Shown here piece by piece: positions 34,020 to 46,170 of a stretch of 64,000 nt of DNA. A model generated the notes under the pieces. The model ran no database searches and was not told the DNA's origin. It saw only the letters and a program-made list of their open reading frames with translations. Positions within the stretch are counted from its first letter, which is position 1. Each line of letters begins with the position of its first letter. This DNA is from Paraescarpia echinospica. Its lineage: Eukaryota; Annelida; Polychaeta; Sabellida; Siboglinidae. A program made the position numbers and the translations under genes. The DNA lies in contig CM034543.1 in NCBI GenBank assembly GCA_020002185.1, forward strand, positions 33,216,290 to 33,280,289. Direction: 5' to 3'.

Positions 34020-37000
34020 ACTTTAACAAGATTTAACAAGATTTAACAACATTGCCATCCAGAGAATTAACTCTAGATGGCGGGTGGACAAGGAAGCCCT
34101 TTGGCTTATCGAGAGTCCAACCCTTTTATCTACATATATCCAGCCCTTCTGAGGTATATGTCGATTTTATTTTTAAACATATTCACACTACTAGCACCCA
34201 CACAATCATCAGATAATCTGTTCCATTCATTCACAGTCCTTTGTGAAAATGAGAACTTTCTCACGTCTAATCTACACTGCTCCTTTACTAATGTAACTTC
34301 ATGTCCTCTAGTCTTTCTATCTTTCTTAACTGAACAAAAACATATCTCTATCAATATTTTCATAACCATTCAATATTTTAAACACTTCTATCTGATCTCC
34401 TCTCAATCTCCTGGTCTCTAGTGTTGTTAAACCACATTCTTTTAGGCGTTTTTCATAACTAAGATCCCTCAGTTTTTGTATCATTTTAGTCGCTCTCCTC
34501 TGTACTCTTTCTAGCACATCTATGTCCTTCTTGCGGTATGGCCTCCACGCTTGTATACAATATTCTAAATGAGGCCTAACTATTGTTTTGTACAGCGGTA
34601 TTATTAGTTCTTTTTCTTTATATGCTATATTTCGCCTAATCAATCCAAGGATTTGATTTCCTTTTGAAGCTGCAATTCCACACTGCTCTGAAACCTTCAT
34701 TTCAGCACTAATTGTCAGCCCTAAGTCTTTTTCTTTTACAGTAGTACTTAGTACAGTTCCCCCCATTGTATATTCTACATATTAGTTCCCATGTCCTGTG
34801 TGAAGGCATTTACATTTCCCAAAATTGAACAACATTTGCCACTTTTCAGACCATTTAATCAACCTGTCAAGATCATCTTGTAAATGCTGTCTATCTCCAT
34901 CACTTTTAATCCTTCTAAACACTTTTGTATCATCTGCAAATTTCAACACCTTGCTAGCTATATCATCGTCCAAATCGTTTATATATATTAAGAATAATAT
35001 GGGTCCCAGTACTGATCCCTGTGGAACCCCACTCAAAACTGATTTCCAGTTTGAAGCCTCCCCATCAACAACTACCCGTTGTCTTCTGTCAATCAGCCAT
35101 TTTTCTATCCAGTTAATTATACCATTTCCTATGCCATAGGCTTTTAGTTTAAGCAGTAATCTCTGATGTGGCACTTTGTCGAAAGCTTTTTGAAAATCTA
35201 AGTAAATGATATCTACTGGTGATCCATCATCTACCCACTTAGTGATATCTTCCAAAAAACATAACATATTTGTTAAGCATGACCTCGCTTTTAGAAACCC
35301 ATGTTGAGATGGGTTTATCAAGTTATGTTTAACAAGAAAATCCACCATGTGATCTTTAATTAGTCTTTCTAATAATTTACAAATCACCGATGTTAAACTA
35401 ACTGGTCTATAATTATTTGACTTGTTTCTCGAACCTTTTTTAAATAGCGGTATAATGTTTGCTTCTTTCCATTCTAAAGGAACCACTCCCTCTTCTAATG
35501 ACAAGTTGAAAACTGTTGCAAGCGGTATGCTAATTTGTTCTACAATTTCCACTAGTAGTTTGGGTGGAATGCCATCCACTCCAGGTGATTTATTTTCCTT
35601 CATAGCCCTAATTTTCTTAGCTACCATTTCTGGGGTTACAATTAACTGTCTTAAATAGTCTGATTCTGCCCCTTGAACTTAGCCTCTGGTACTGGCAGTG
35701 AACTAGTGTCTTCTCTGGTAAACACTGAACTAAAATACTCATTTAGGTCTTCAGCCATTAAGAATCCTTCTGATATTATATTTCCAGCACTATCTTCTAG
35801 AGGACCGACCTTATCCTGAACTTTCTGTTTGCTTCGAACATACGCATAAAAACTCTTGCTGTCATGTTTTATATTACAAGCTAATTTATGTTCATAGCTT
35901 CTCTTTGAATTTCTAATTTCAGCTGTAGCTTGGTTTAGTGCTTCTTTATAAATGTTGTAGTCTTCGTCATTGCCAGTACGTCTATAAGCCTTCCACATCA
36001 TTTGTTTATACTTAATTTTTCTAATGGCTTCTTTCGATAAGTATTTCTTTCTGGTCCGTTTCCCTTGTTTTTTGAAGGGAACAAATTTATCTACGATTCA
36101 CTCTATTTCATTCTTTAAGATATTCCAGCATTCTGTTGCTGTCTTATTCATCAGGGTATTATTCCAGTCTATCTTTGCTAAATATTTCCTCATTTCCTTA
36201 TATCTTCCTTTGTGGAAATTTCTCCTCAACTGCTTTTTATTATTTCTTTCTGATTTTACTTTGATGGTAAAATGTATCTGGTTGTGATCACTACTTCCCA
36301 GAGGCTCACATAATTTAACATTGTCAACTAATTCATTCTGTGAGGACAAAACTAAGTCTAACACATTCTCTGCCCTGGTTGGTTCTAGCACATGTTGAGA
36401 AAGGAAACTATCTTGTACTAAAACTAAAAACTTGTGGTCCTCACTACCCATACTCTGTAGTGATTTCCATTTTATATGCCCATGGTTAAAATCCCCCATA
36501 ATAACACAGTCCCGTTTGTTCACTTCTCTTAAAGCGTTTTGTATTTTTTCATTATCTTCTATGCTTATGTTTGGACTTCGATAAACTAATCCAACCGTTA
36601 ACGTTGAGTTTCCTGTAACTATGTTACACCAAACAGTTTCTTTGCAATCTGCTTCTCTTTCTAATTTTATTTCATAAGCCTGGATAGATTCTTTAATGTA
36701 TAAAATAACTCCACCTCCCCTTCTTCCTATTCTATCTTTCCTAAACATTACATATCCTGTCGGTCCCAATTAAACATCTGATATATGGGTGGTTGCCCTT
36801 GATTGGTTATATACTGTGTGAAGTTAATATCTTCTACTCATAATGTTGGATTTCATTTTCTTTTGTTTACTAATACTCCTTGCATTTAAACAAACACATT
36901 TATACCCAGCTTCAGAACAGTTTTCCAGACTGTTCTTTGCTGAATTATTTTTGCTGCCTTTATCTATGCCTCCAGTTTCAGGCTTCTCTGTGAGTCCCCC

Positions 37001-37208
37001 CTGCGAATTTAGTTTAAATAGATGCAACCTGTCCCACTGTCAACAGATCGCAGCAGATTCTCTGAGAATACTGCTGCCCCCTTTCCACTTAGATGGAGGC
37101 CATCTCTCATGTACATATCTTCTCTCCCAACAAAGTACCCCCATAAATCTATGAATCCCACGCCCTCTTCCTCACACATCTGCTCAACTAGTGCGTTGAT
37201 CGCCATCC
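34020..37208 (-). mobile_element. CR1-like LINE, 5'-truncated (right copy)
   Basis: This is the same family as 15664-20000, with the same 3' end. It stops at 37208 inside ORF1, leaving the last 65 residues of the SGNH domain (37009-37206). It lies in CCDC22 intron 3 and has the same orientation as the gene. Confidence 0.88.
34130..37027 (-). pseudogene. LINE ORF2, broken (right copy)
   Basis: This keeps the endonuclease (36098-36769, and N-terminus 36824-37027) and reverse transcriptase (34782-35627 with FADDTKVF; 34326-34766; 34130-34369) in several frames. Breaks are independent of the left copy: a stop at about 34783, frameshifts near 35672 and 34335, and a scrambled stretch 36770-36870. 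It reads through the endonuclease-end stop present in the left copy. Confidence 0.88.
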
Positions 37209-37229
37209 ACTGTGTGTATTGTGAAGAAT

Positions 37230-37470
37230 TAAATTTTGCATTAAATACAAGACGTGCTTGTTGACTTTTAATGCATTAAATGGTTATGGCCCACTATCTA
37301 TCAGAAATATTGAAACACCCAGGATATCAGGATGATTTTATACTCAATATAGCATGGTCAGAGCAGTAAACTCCGGGAAATTGCACTTTTAATGTGGCTG
37401 TGGAATTCCGTACCAAAAGACATGTGCAGTAATAACAAAGTCAGTGTGTCTAGAGTAAAATGAAGACTCA
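37230..37470 (+). pseudogene. LINE coding relic
   Basis: The plus-strand translation includes LLTFNALNGYGPLSI and, in another frame, LWNSVPKDM, typical of LINE C-terminal ends. It is broken by stops. It lies between the truncated LINE and CCDC22 exon 3. Confidence 0.45.
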
Positions 37471-37631
37471 TTATTTTAGTTCTTGTTATCATTTGTATTA
37501 TGTAATTTGTCTTCTGTCTTCACATTCTATGATGTCATTTGCTTTACTGTACAGCATCATAGACTATCATTGTATAAAAAAAGAAAATAACTGAAACCCA
37601 ACCTGAGGATTTCAAGGTAGGGGTGACTTAC

Positions 37632-37764
37632 CAAGGGGTTCGTCGGCCACCCCCGCTGTGTGCTTGGGGAGTTTCTCAACAAGGAACATAAAGACTCGCC
37701 TCATGTCAGCCTCACTCGAATAAAGGAACGTCTGGTAGCCTGCGTCACCATGGAAACCTACTTC
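37632..37764 (-). CDS. CCDC22: CCDC22 exon 3
   Basis: Residues 75-118 finish the CH-like domain, with GYQTFLYSSEADMRRVFMF followed by LVEKLP, a hallmark of the family. The acceptor is TTTACAG and the donor GTAAGT. The exon ends in phase 1, which is what exon 4 needs. Confidence 0.95.
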
Positions 37765-40381
37765 CTGTAAACAAAGTGACACTTCAGTATTTTATCTGTT
37801 TTGGGATCATCTCAGAGCATCGATGTCCACTATTTATCAAACAAAATTATTCATTTTGGGGGGATTAGAGGCGGTGTTGCCTGGCATCGGACACCTGTAT
37901 TTTATGGTTCAGACAGATATTGTTAATATAATATTGATATCATCATATTAATGGTTACAAACGTTCGTCTGAGGGGTGGGGGGCTGGATGAAAGTAATAT
38001 TTTTTCTGATATTGGACATCGGCGTTCTGAGATGATTGGACCTTATTTTATACAATTAATGCAAAACATATGACAAGTTGGAGCACACTGGAGTCAGAAG
38101 AAGTTGAACCTGCAAGGACCCATGGAAATACTTCTACTTATCAGAAAGTCCACTTATCAGGGTCCGTGTTTTTGTTTTGTATGTTGTCATTGGTTAACTT
38201 TGAGTGAAATCTGTGCTTTCCCGATCCACACATAAAAATATGCACAAATAACGCAGTGTCAGAAATGTTGATGTATTATGGTTAACTAATTCCTCAAAAA
38301 ATCACTGCCAATACAGTAATATTTTTTATATCTGTGACAGAATTTCAACGTTTGCTCAGGCTGCAAAATAAGGCCGTCCGATTGTCCCGGACGAGTAGTT
38401 TCAGTGACTGGAGTAGTCCATGTTTAGAGGAGCAGTCCCATCGAACTAGCTGTGATTATGTTAATTAATTTACGCTGTGTACATGTTAGTTCGGTGTTGT
38501 GATGGAATAAAACAAAATAAAACAATAAGATAGCATTTTATCACATGCAGTTAAATACTCCATACGACAGTCGAATAGGAAACCTGCTGAACGCGGAGAA
38601 TGTAAATGGCAACTGTTTACATCCGGTTAGGATAAGTAGTGCTGCCGACATGACAAAAAAGTGACATGGACAAAAATATATCGTTATGTGCTATCCCATC
38701 ATAGTTGCGTTATTTCCGCATCGGGTGATCATCTTAGCAAGTTACCAAATGCCAGCAATGTTACTGATTGTTCAGTCGTCGGCTTCGAGAAAGGAAATGG
38801 TAATGAAAAGTATAGGCCAAATGATGGAAATTAGTCTTACTCCGACAACGTCGGTCCTTCATCGCCGTTGGCATCAGCCTTCAAATTCTGCTGGCATCGC
38901 CTTGTCCACCACTGTTGTTTGCTGTCCCTGATTAAACTAAAGCTTTTTTTTCTGATGACTTTGCAACTGGATCTACGAAATCACATGTATTTGTTTCTAT
39001 TAACAACACATTTAGTTGAACATTTAATTGAAATGAGAAACGGCTTGCAGGCCTTGACATTAAGGTTTTGTATCCACTGGCCCAAGGGGCCAGTAAATTT
39101 GAAAAGTTACTGGCCTGCCCCAAAAAGCTACTGGCCCAAATTTTTTGGGAAATATGTTGATACCAAGATGCCTGTCGGTCGCTTCACTGATGAAGTCCAC
39201 AAAGTCTAAGGTTCTCTTGGAGCAATGTGATGCTGACTTTTCCGAAGTTCTTAATTATTTGTGCACATCATTTACGAAATTAAGATAGCGATTATAAGAA
39301 GTGATAATGCAAAGTGAAATGAAGATTTAAAATTTTGGTATCACTCTGCAGTCTGCTATTAATGCAAAATCTGAGACGTCACCGACCTATTTTCATCTCA
39401 CGGCTTGATACTTTAACTAGCTGACCTCAGCACATCAAAAGCATTTCTTGGTTTTGGCTGTGCCTGAAGCTCAATGTTAAGGCCAGTATTGCCAGGATCA
39501 GGCACATTATACCATGATAAATGTGCATCTGAACGCCGCCGATACCATGTGTATCACGTTATCATTATGACTGGTGATGGCTGATGCTGATGTAACCATT
39601 CGCCTTTCATGTGGGCGGATTCAAATTAATTTGGCAGTGCATACATGTCAAGCGTATATACGCATGACTGAGTTTGCCATTATTTAATTAGTTATAACAA
39701 AAATGTAACAAAACAAACATTGATTTAAATAACAAATAAAAAGATTAGGCTTTAGGGTTGTCCTATTTTTCTATGTAGGGTCGAGTTACTGGAAACACGA
39801 TGTTGGTCAATCGGATTGAAACCAGTGACCCGGTGGGCCAGTAAAATAAGAAAACTGGTGGCTCAAACTGGCCCGACAGCCTAAAACAGCGCCGGGCCAG
39901 CGGGCCAGTGTCAATGTCGAGGCCTAGCTTGCTTTCTTTATAAAATAAAGCACTTTTAGTTTTACTACATGCCATAATTGTCACATTATATAAATATATA
40001 TATCATACAACAGTATGGTGGTACCCGGCACATTTCTTTTTAAGGACTAGTAAAATAATATCAGGACTAGTTGTTTCTGAGTCCGACAGTCCGATGGACT
40101 ACCTGTCAGCTAAAGCCACTGTGCACCCTGCGTTTGTTACTGGTAGAGATTCATGAAATTCAAGTCAACTGAATGAAAGAAATATGAGTGTGCAAATGAA
40201 ATCGAGTCGACTTAACCAAAACTTCAACTTAAGAAAAGTCAACTTACATGAATGTATTATTTTATACATACAATGTCAGCTGGGAGTGAGGAAAGAGTTG
40301 ACTTAAGCAAAAATCGACATAACCAAGTTCAAGTTATGTGGAGTGCATTGTATTTCTGATATATAGCCAATGAGATGTCAC
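37765..40381. other. CCDC22 intron 2
   Basis: This holds diverged DNA-element fragments: 38100-38165 (ACTTATCAG motifs like those at 23300 and 30070), the TIR element 39049-39926 and a CAGTGCACTCC-type end near 40340. The rest (38170-39040) is unassigned. Confidence 0.5.
39049..39926. mobile_element. ~0.88-kb TIR element with AGGCCTYGACATT ends
   Basis: The left end AGGCCTTGACATTAA and inverted right end AGGCCTCGACATTGA match. GCTTGC occurs just outside both ends. Subterminal ACTGGCCC motifs occur on both sides in opposite orientation. The ends share CTYGACATTRA with 22150-23226, which suggests the same superfamily. Confidence 0.6.
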
Positions 40382-40553
40382 CTTGATGACAGCTGCGAGA
40401 CGAGACCCGATGCGGAAGCAGGCCGACATACTCGGAGGCAACTTGTGAGGAACTTCCACGCCAGGCTTGATCATCTTAAGACACTGGGCCGTTGCATCGA
40501 CAAACATTGCAGTTGTAAACTGCTGCAGACTCCTGACTTCATCCTCGATATCA
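40382..40553 (-). CDS. CCDC22: CCDC22 exon 2
   Basis: Residues 17-74 lie in the CH-like domain, with SLQQFTTAMFVDATAQCL and PPSMSACFRIGSRLA. The acceptor is GTTACAG and the donor GTGACA. The single leading base completes the phase-2 codon left by exon 1. Confidence 0.95.
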
Positions 40554-41397
40554 CTGTAACAGCATCATGGAAATGTCATTGTTGAAAACATAGTTTTATC
40601 TAAAGACCCTTCTACGTGTGATATGGACTGGCTGAGTTAGTTTTGGATGGGTAGAAATTTTTAGGAGAAAGAAACATTATTGACGCTCACTGTCATTTAG
40701 AAGTCCATTATTATTAGGGGCTTAAGGGGCATAGTAGTTACCAGAGTAGGATTTGTAATGTCACAAGAGGTGCACGTTTGTTCAGGAAAAACTTCATATT
40801 TTAAAGGGACAGTCTGTTCGTCTACATGAAATTAGTGGGCATAGTAATTTGTAGCAGGAAGTCTACTGCGTTGAACGTGGGACAGTTGAACATCAAAGGG
40901 TATAGCAGTTAAATCTGTCCGATATTGCCATATTGTCAATAACACTTGTTTTGAAACTGGATATTTTGTTATCTATTTGAACAAGTTCCCGTGGTTGTAC
41001 CTTCAAATAGCGACCACTGTTACGAGCTTACTACTTCTAAACACAATTTGTTGAGCAGTAAATTGAGTAATACAGTATACCTTCAACATAATTAGTATGA
41101 ACATTACATTAATAAATTAAAAACTGGGAATAGCTGCCTCCTTTTAATATATTGCACTAATTGCACCCCCATTAGATTAGGTAGCATATGTATCATATTA
41201 CATCTGTAGTAACTTAGTAAGGGCCTGGGACTGCAACCACAGGAGCCGCGGAGAGGGAGGAGACGACCTGTCAAAATGTTCATACAAGTGAAAGTATACG
41301 TAACATTAAGACAATTTGACATCAGAATAATTCGTTATGAAACGTGGATCACGTCACCAGCACCAACACAAAAAGAGTGCATAGTGTCAAGTCTTAC
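40554..41397. other. CCDC22 intron 1
   Basis: No gene was recognised. Two loosely similar stretches with GGGCATAGTA (40728 and 40835) are the only repeat-like feature. Confidence 0.5.
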
Positions 41398-41447
41398 CAC
41401 CCGATAGAACGCAAAGTGTGAATAATTATTCCATCGACCTCCTCCAT
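41398..41447 (-). CDS. CCDC22: CCDC22 exon 1 (start codon)
   Basis: This exon encodes residues 1-16, beginning MEEVDGIIIHTLRSIG, which matches the start of vertebrate CCDC22. The ATG is at 41447-41445. The donor is GTAAGA and the exon ends in phase 2. No longer start was seen upstream. Confidence 0.93.
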
Positions 41448-42074
41448 TTTGCATATCATGTGACATGTTTACCTAAAAATTCCTCGTCCATTTCCATTGT
41501 GAAATGCGATGTATCATTTGAAAACCTAGAAAGATTTCTCACGTACACGTGGAATGCATAATATTCATCTCCACCCACAGGAAATGTTGGAAAGGAAAAT
41601 AAAGAAACCCATTTTTAAATAATAAATGTTATTATCAAATGAGATGATAATTGAAACGTAGGGTTTGAGAAAGATACAAACATACTGAAAGATTTCATAC
41701 TTAATCTCATATATGCGATGCGCGGTAGTTTGTAGTGTAAATTTCAATTGCACGAAATTCAACTTATAACCATTGTATAGATTGCAAACAACATAATTAT
41801 GCATAGAATTATTTAACAGTTTCGTTAAACTAAATTAACACAAAATTGTCAAATGGTTGTTTGTTCATTTACGTGGATTCGTTGCTGATAATTATTTATG
41901 GACAATAGTGCTGCGAGACTTGTTTGTGTACAATATGGCGTCAACTTAACTTGTCAAAAAAATTTTGTTTCAGGAAGTGTCAAATAAATAAGGTTCCTCT
42001 TTACATACTATATATAAATCTTATTATCGATTAGATATTCAGACGCTTTAGTGTGTTATTTAATTGATATTACA
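41448..42074. promoter_or_regulatory. Putative bidirectional promoter between CCDC22 and SCLT1
   Basis: The 627 bp between two divergent start codons must contain both 5' UTRs and at least the core promoters. A YY1-like AATATGGCG lies near 41935 and a TATA-like TATATATAAAT near 42010. The DNA is AT-rich, so the second match is weak. No convincing RFX X-box, which would be expected for a ciliary gene, was recognised by eye. Confidence 0.6.
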
Positions 42075-42132
42075 ATGGAAACATCTGCCTACGAAGATTG
42101 TGAAAAGGAATTACGGAGAATGCAAGCTCAAG
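42075..42132 (+). CDS. SCLT1: SCLT1 exon 1 (start codon)
   Basis: Residues 1-19 are METSAYEDCEKELRRMQAQ. The donor is AAG|GTAGGT, phase 1. The ATG is the first in a short open exon downstream of the shared promoter, and its phase fits exon 2. Confidence 0.82.
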
Positions 42133-42914
42133 GTAGGTTTCGGTGTGTCGGACAGAAGCAGCGGGACGTATGAACATGCACTGGCACGCTAAGTCCAGTA
42201 AACCATGCATCTGTGTTACCCTGAATTATCTTTATTTAAAACATATAGCATTATTAGTATTTATGTGCATAATGTGTACACGGTGACGATATATGTGTAT
42301 GTTAAAAGGAATACATTTTTAACTTGAATGTATCATTCCAGAACACAAGCTTTTAGTCTATTTAGACTTACTAGTTGTAAAAAATATTGGTTTCCACATC
42401 ATACACACCTTTTTGATATATATTAGGTCTTGATTTCAGAGGATCCCATTGTGCACATAATTCCTATTTTTTATTTCCATCCTCCTAAAAATGCAATGTA
42501 TACATTCTTTAGGGATGTTGTGTTGTTGTGATTGGAGTTGCATTAAACAATTCCTCAATCTCTGTTGTTGTGGTGTGCTTTAATGCAAAATAAGCAATAT
42601 CCAATCACACACTTTTGTATCTGAAACGATGTATAGTCTGTAGAGAAAATGTCATAGAGATATAGTGCAAAACATGCACAAAACATTCAACGAAACTTAG
42701 TTCAATGTCACTAAACAGGCAATATGTACTCAACTTAAAGTATATCACTGGGATCATTTGTCGTTCATTTTAGTATTGTAATTTTACAAGAGCAAATCAT
42801 GCTACAAAGCACTGTTTAGGAAGACTGTTTATCATTCCCACTATCATTTTCTAAATTCCTTCCTTATAGTATTTGCCAGACACATATTTATACGTGCAGT
42901 AAGTATGGACACCT

Positions 42915-43660
42915 TTTGATAGGGTACTGGTCAAAACGACGACAGATCTAAAATGGTGACAAAACCAAAATGGAAACAAAACCACAACAGCAACAAACAG
43001 TGACAATCATGGTCAAAATGACGACAAAGCATGTATTATCAATCAAAATGATGACAACCATTGAAATGGCATCACATAGCCAAAACAATGACAAACGCAA
43101 TGTTCATGTTCAATGTTCATGACTTCACAGAAATAGGCTAGACTCAGTGAATGAAATGTACTTTTAGGTTATTTATAACATTATCAGACTGCCATTAATG
43201 CACACAACACATATTTCATGTCAGTAATTTTTATCTGTATACAGGCATAGTTACTGAACAATGATCATGCACACGTGAGATTATGGCATTTTTGTGATGA
43301 AGGCTATAACATCATACATTCACTAAAAACTTAGACATTACCCAGTTAAAAATTAGAGCATATTTCTTCTTGCCGCCCAGAACTGGATAATGTGCTTGAA
43401 TATACAGCTATGTTGTCATTCTGACTAGTAGCGATTATAGATCCATGATTACAATTTAATTTGTCACTGTTTTGGTTCTGTCACCATTTTGACCAGTAGC
43501 CATTGATGACACACAATTATTATTTATAAAATTGTCACCATTTTGGTTTTATCACCATTTTGGTTGGTTGTCGTTTTGATCAGCTGACATGTCACCATTT
43601 TGCTTTGTCACCAATTTGGATCTGTCACAGTTTCGGTTGTCCGTTTCTGATCTCTAGTCA
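42915..43660. repeat. Imperfect foldback (inverted repeat) element in SCLT1 intron 1
   Basis: The left arm (about 42925-43100) has TACTGGTCAAAACGACGACA and AAAATGGTGACAAAACC. The right arm (about 43420-43660) has the complements, GTCACCATTTTGGTTTTATC and GTTGTCGTTTTGATCAGC. Within each arm the AAAATGGTGACAAA motif is repeated. Confidence 0.75.
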
Positions 43661-45794
43661 TTTGATGTATGCGTGTACAGCGTAGGGACCCAGACAATAA
43701 TTATACAAGTCTTTGCATGTTTTCCAATTCCGTGGTGTTATTATGAGGCCATAGTTGTGTAGCTAGCTACATGCTCATATTTATGCCAATTACAAAAAGT
43801 TAATGTCATCTTATAACAGAGTTGTTAGATTGCTTGTGATTACAAAAAAATCCTTTTATGTAATCATAAATTTTACATAATCATCCCAACTTTGTGGAGT
43901 ATTGTGCTGAAGTGTGGGTACCTTAAAATTGTGTTCTAATGGATCTTGTAATGCACGTTTGACTAAAATTCAGATTAAACCAAATAATGTCAAATTTCCT
44001 TTATTATTTATAAGCCATATATATTGTACATCACCTAAACGTAAGCTTGCTCTTATTTATCTATATCTAGAAGAGAAATGACTTAATTCCACATAAATGT
44101 AATTAGGCAAATTTATTAGTTTTGAGAACCTTTATTGTATGCAACATTTAAATTTCAGAACTAGTTTGTAAACAAATCAAGCTAGTATAAGTGGGTAAGT
44201 AAATGCATGTGTTGTTTTAATAACACTTTCTCAGCATATGTATTAGATAACTGAGTGGCTTTGCTTTACAGACTGTTTTTTTATGAGTTGTCTTTACTTT
44301 GTTTATTATACATAACTTTATATCTTATGTGTCAAGACTATCTGCACCTAACTATTTTCTCACTGTGTTTGTTCTTGTTGTCTTTCTCAGAGTTGCACTT
44401 TGTAGTTTGTAAGGATTTGTTCACCATTTCATGCTACTAATGTTTCAAAGTACATTGTGGTTTTATATTTGTTACTAAGATGTTGTTCATGTGGTCAAGA
44501 TGTGACCATTCATTTGAACATGTTTTCTGATTAGCTGGCTGACCCAAGAATAAACATTTTATATTATGTATTTGACTTTTAAATATATGTGCTATATATA
44601 TATGTTCTATATAGGTGCAGTGCAGGAAACTAAGATATATATAAGCAGCATGCTGTTGTCGCTGCTTCTAAGAACATTACACTGATGACAATAATATTAT
44701 ATAACTGTTATTTTTGTGATCACGTTCAGTATATGTTAATGATGTTTGATTATTTTTCAAATTGAAAATGAGGTGGCATGATAATGAAATGTAATGAATA
44801 ATTCCTGTATAAATTATTTTTTTAACAAAGCAATGGTTGTATATATACCATTGATGTGTGAAAATCCCAATGTTTTGCTTAATAATGTCTCACAATATAG
44901 TTTTTCTCGGTCAAACTTATTACCAATATAATTTATTTACTGTGTGAAACATTGCAATTCGATATTCATGTGTGATTCTACCAGCACCATCACAAGTAAT
45001 ACATGTGTGTTTTTCTGAGTGTTCTAATATAGAGGTATGTACACCACTTCCTGTTTCTCACTTCAAAACATAATTTAAAATTATAATATATGACATTATG
45101 GAACATTGTATATCTCTAACTATTCCTTGGGTATTCACTGTTGGTATGTTAGAGATCTAGATAGACTTGACTATTAACCCTTCAAGAAACATCTGAAGGT
45201 GCGTAAATATTATGTGATTTCAATAAGTAATGTCTAGCAAACACGTGAATCTAATACTCAATAAATATACGTTTTAATTAATTTTATTAAAAAAGTTAGT
45301 GTACATAAACAAATGTTCTTTTTAAATAATAGTTGTGAATGTTTACTAATTCATGTTCATTATTGTTATTGATATCAATAGTAATAGACAGTGTGTACTG
45401 TTTATTTAACTTAAAATGGAAAGTCGAAATGACTGTGTGACTTGTATTCATATCTGTCTAGAAAACATTATTTTGATGGTAACATTTGTAACTACAAATA
45501 CCTGGTACTTGGGTAGTTTATGTATCTCACGAGCAGTATTTCAAGCTTGCAGTTAAGTAAAATTAGAGTTTGTGAAAAGACATGCAACAGTGACATTTTA
45601 TTTGCTCCAGTTGTATTTTAGATCAGACACAGTTTAGGTATGACTCTTGATTAACCTGATGTGACATCTATATATCAGATGCTAAACAGAATGAAATATA
45701 CCTGAAAATAAAACTTACCTGCGACGTTATAATCTGGCTGAAGTATGACATTAGGTTATCTATCAATTCTGACAATTTATGTTGTTATTCGCAG
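43661..45794. other. Rest of SCLT1 intron 1
   Basis: This is AT-rich non-coding sequence. No frames or known elements were recognised. Confidence 0.5.
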
Positions 45795-45898
45795 TGGCTA
45801 ATGCTCAAGCATTGACAGACTTTGCGCCCTTTGTGTACAGTCATCAGAGGGTTGGAGGAGGCAGCAGTCTCACAGAACACCAGGCAGTACCCACACAG
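45795..45898 (+). CDS. SCLT1: SCLT1 exon 2
   Basis: Residues 20-54 include DFAPFVYSHQR. The acceptor is TTCGCAG and the donor CAG|GTGAGG. The call rests on phase 1 to 0 and splice sites; the N-terminus is poorly conserved in the family. Confidence 0.78.
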
Positions 45899-46013
45899 GT
45901 GAGGGTCAGGGCCTCAGTGGACAGACAGACTGGACAAACAAGTGACAGAGGAAAAAAAGGAAAAACGAGTGCTAAACGGACAGTCAACATCAGCATAAGA
46001 AATGTCATGAGTG

Positions 46014-46020
46014 GGTGTGA

Positions 46021-46051
<31 letters not shown>

Positions 46052-46170
46052 GGTCTGTGTGTATGTGCGTGTCGTGTGTGTGCGTGAGTGTACGTGCATG
46101 AGCGAGCATGTGTGTGTGTGTCTGTGTCGTGTGTGTGTCATGTGTATTTGTGTATTCGTGTGCATATGCG
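46014..46170. repeat. GT-rich microsatellite in SCLT1 intron 2
   Basis: Long GTGTGTGTGT runs are interrupted by CG and GA. The open frames through it are by-products. Confidence 0.9.

Larger units (their letters stand above)
31390..37208. repeat. Duplicated block, right copy
   Basis: This begins abruptly at the end of the N gap, inside the 72-bp minisatellite, and ends at 37208 where the LINE similarity stops and sequence leading to CCDC22 exon 3 begins. Positions 36770-36870 are unusually different from the left copy. Confidence 0.95.
3003..41447 (-). other. CCDC22: CCDC22 gene, complete coding span (17 exons)
   Basis: The gene encodes coiled-coil domain-containing protein 22. In the known family it joins CCDC93 and COMMD proteins in the CCC part of the Commander complex, which recycles membrane proteins from endosomes. 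Seventeen minus-strand exons join with GT-AG introns and consistent phase into 1923 nt, or 640 residues plus stop; human CCDC22 has about 627. Residues 1 to about 118 form the N-terminal calponin-homology-like domain. A linker follows, then a long coiled coil from about residue 335. Diagnostic stretches recalled from the vertebrate protein include KGSRFTHTEK (exon 7), QWEKIRGPLL (exon 11), YTQRILEIV (exon 13), GKLDRTFTVTDEL (exon 14) and AYKYLAALHE (exon 15). Exons 4-6 occur twice in the assembly. Their summed length, 386 nt, is not a multiple of three, so only one set can be used in frame. Confidence 0.95.
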
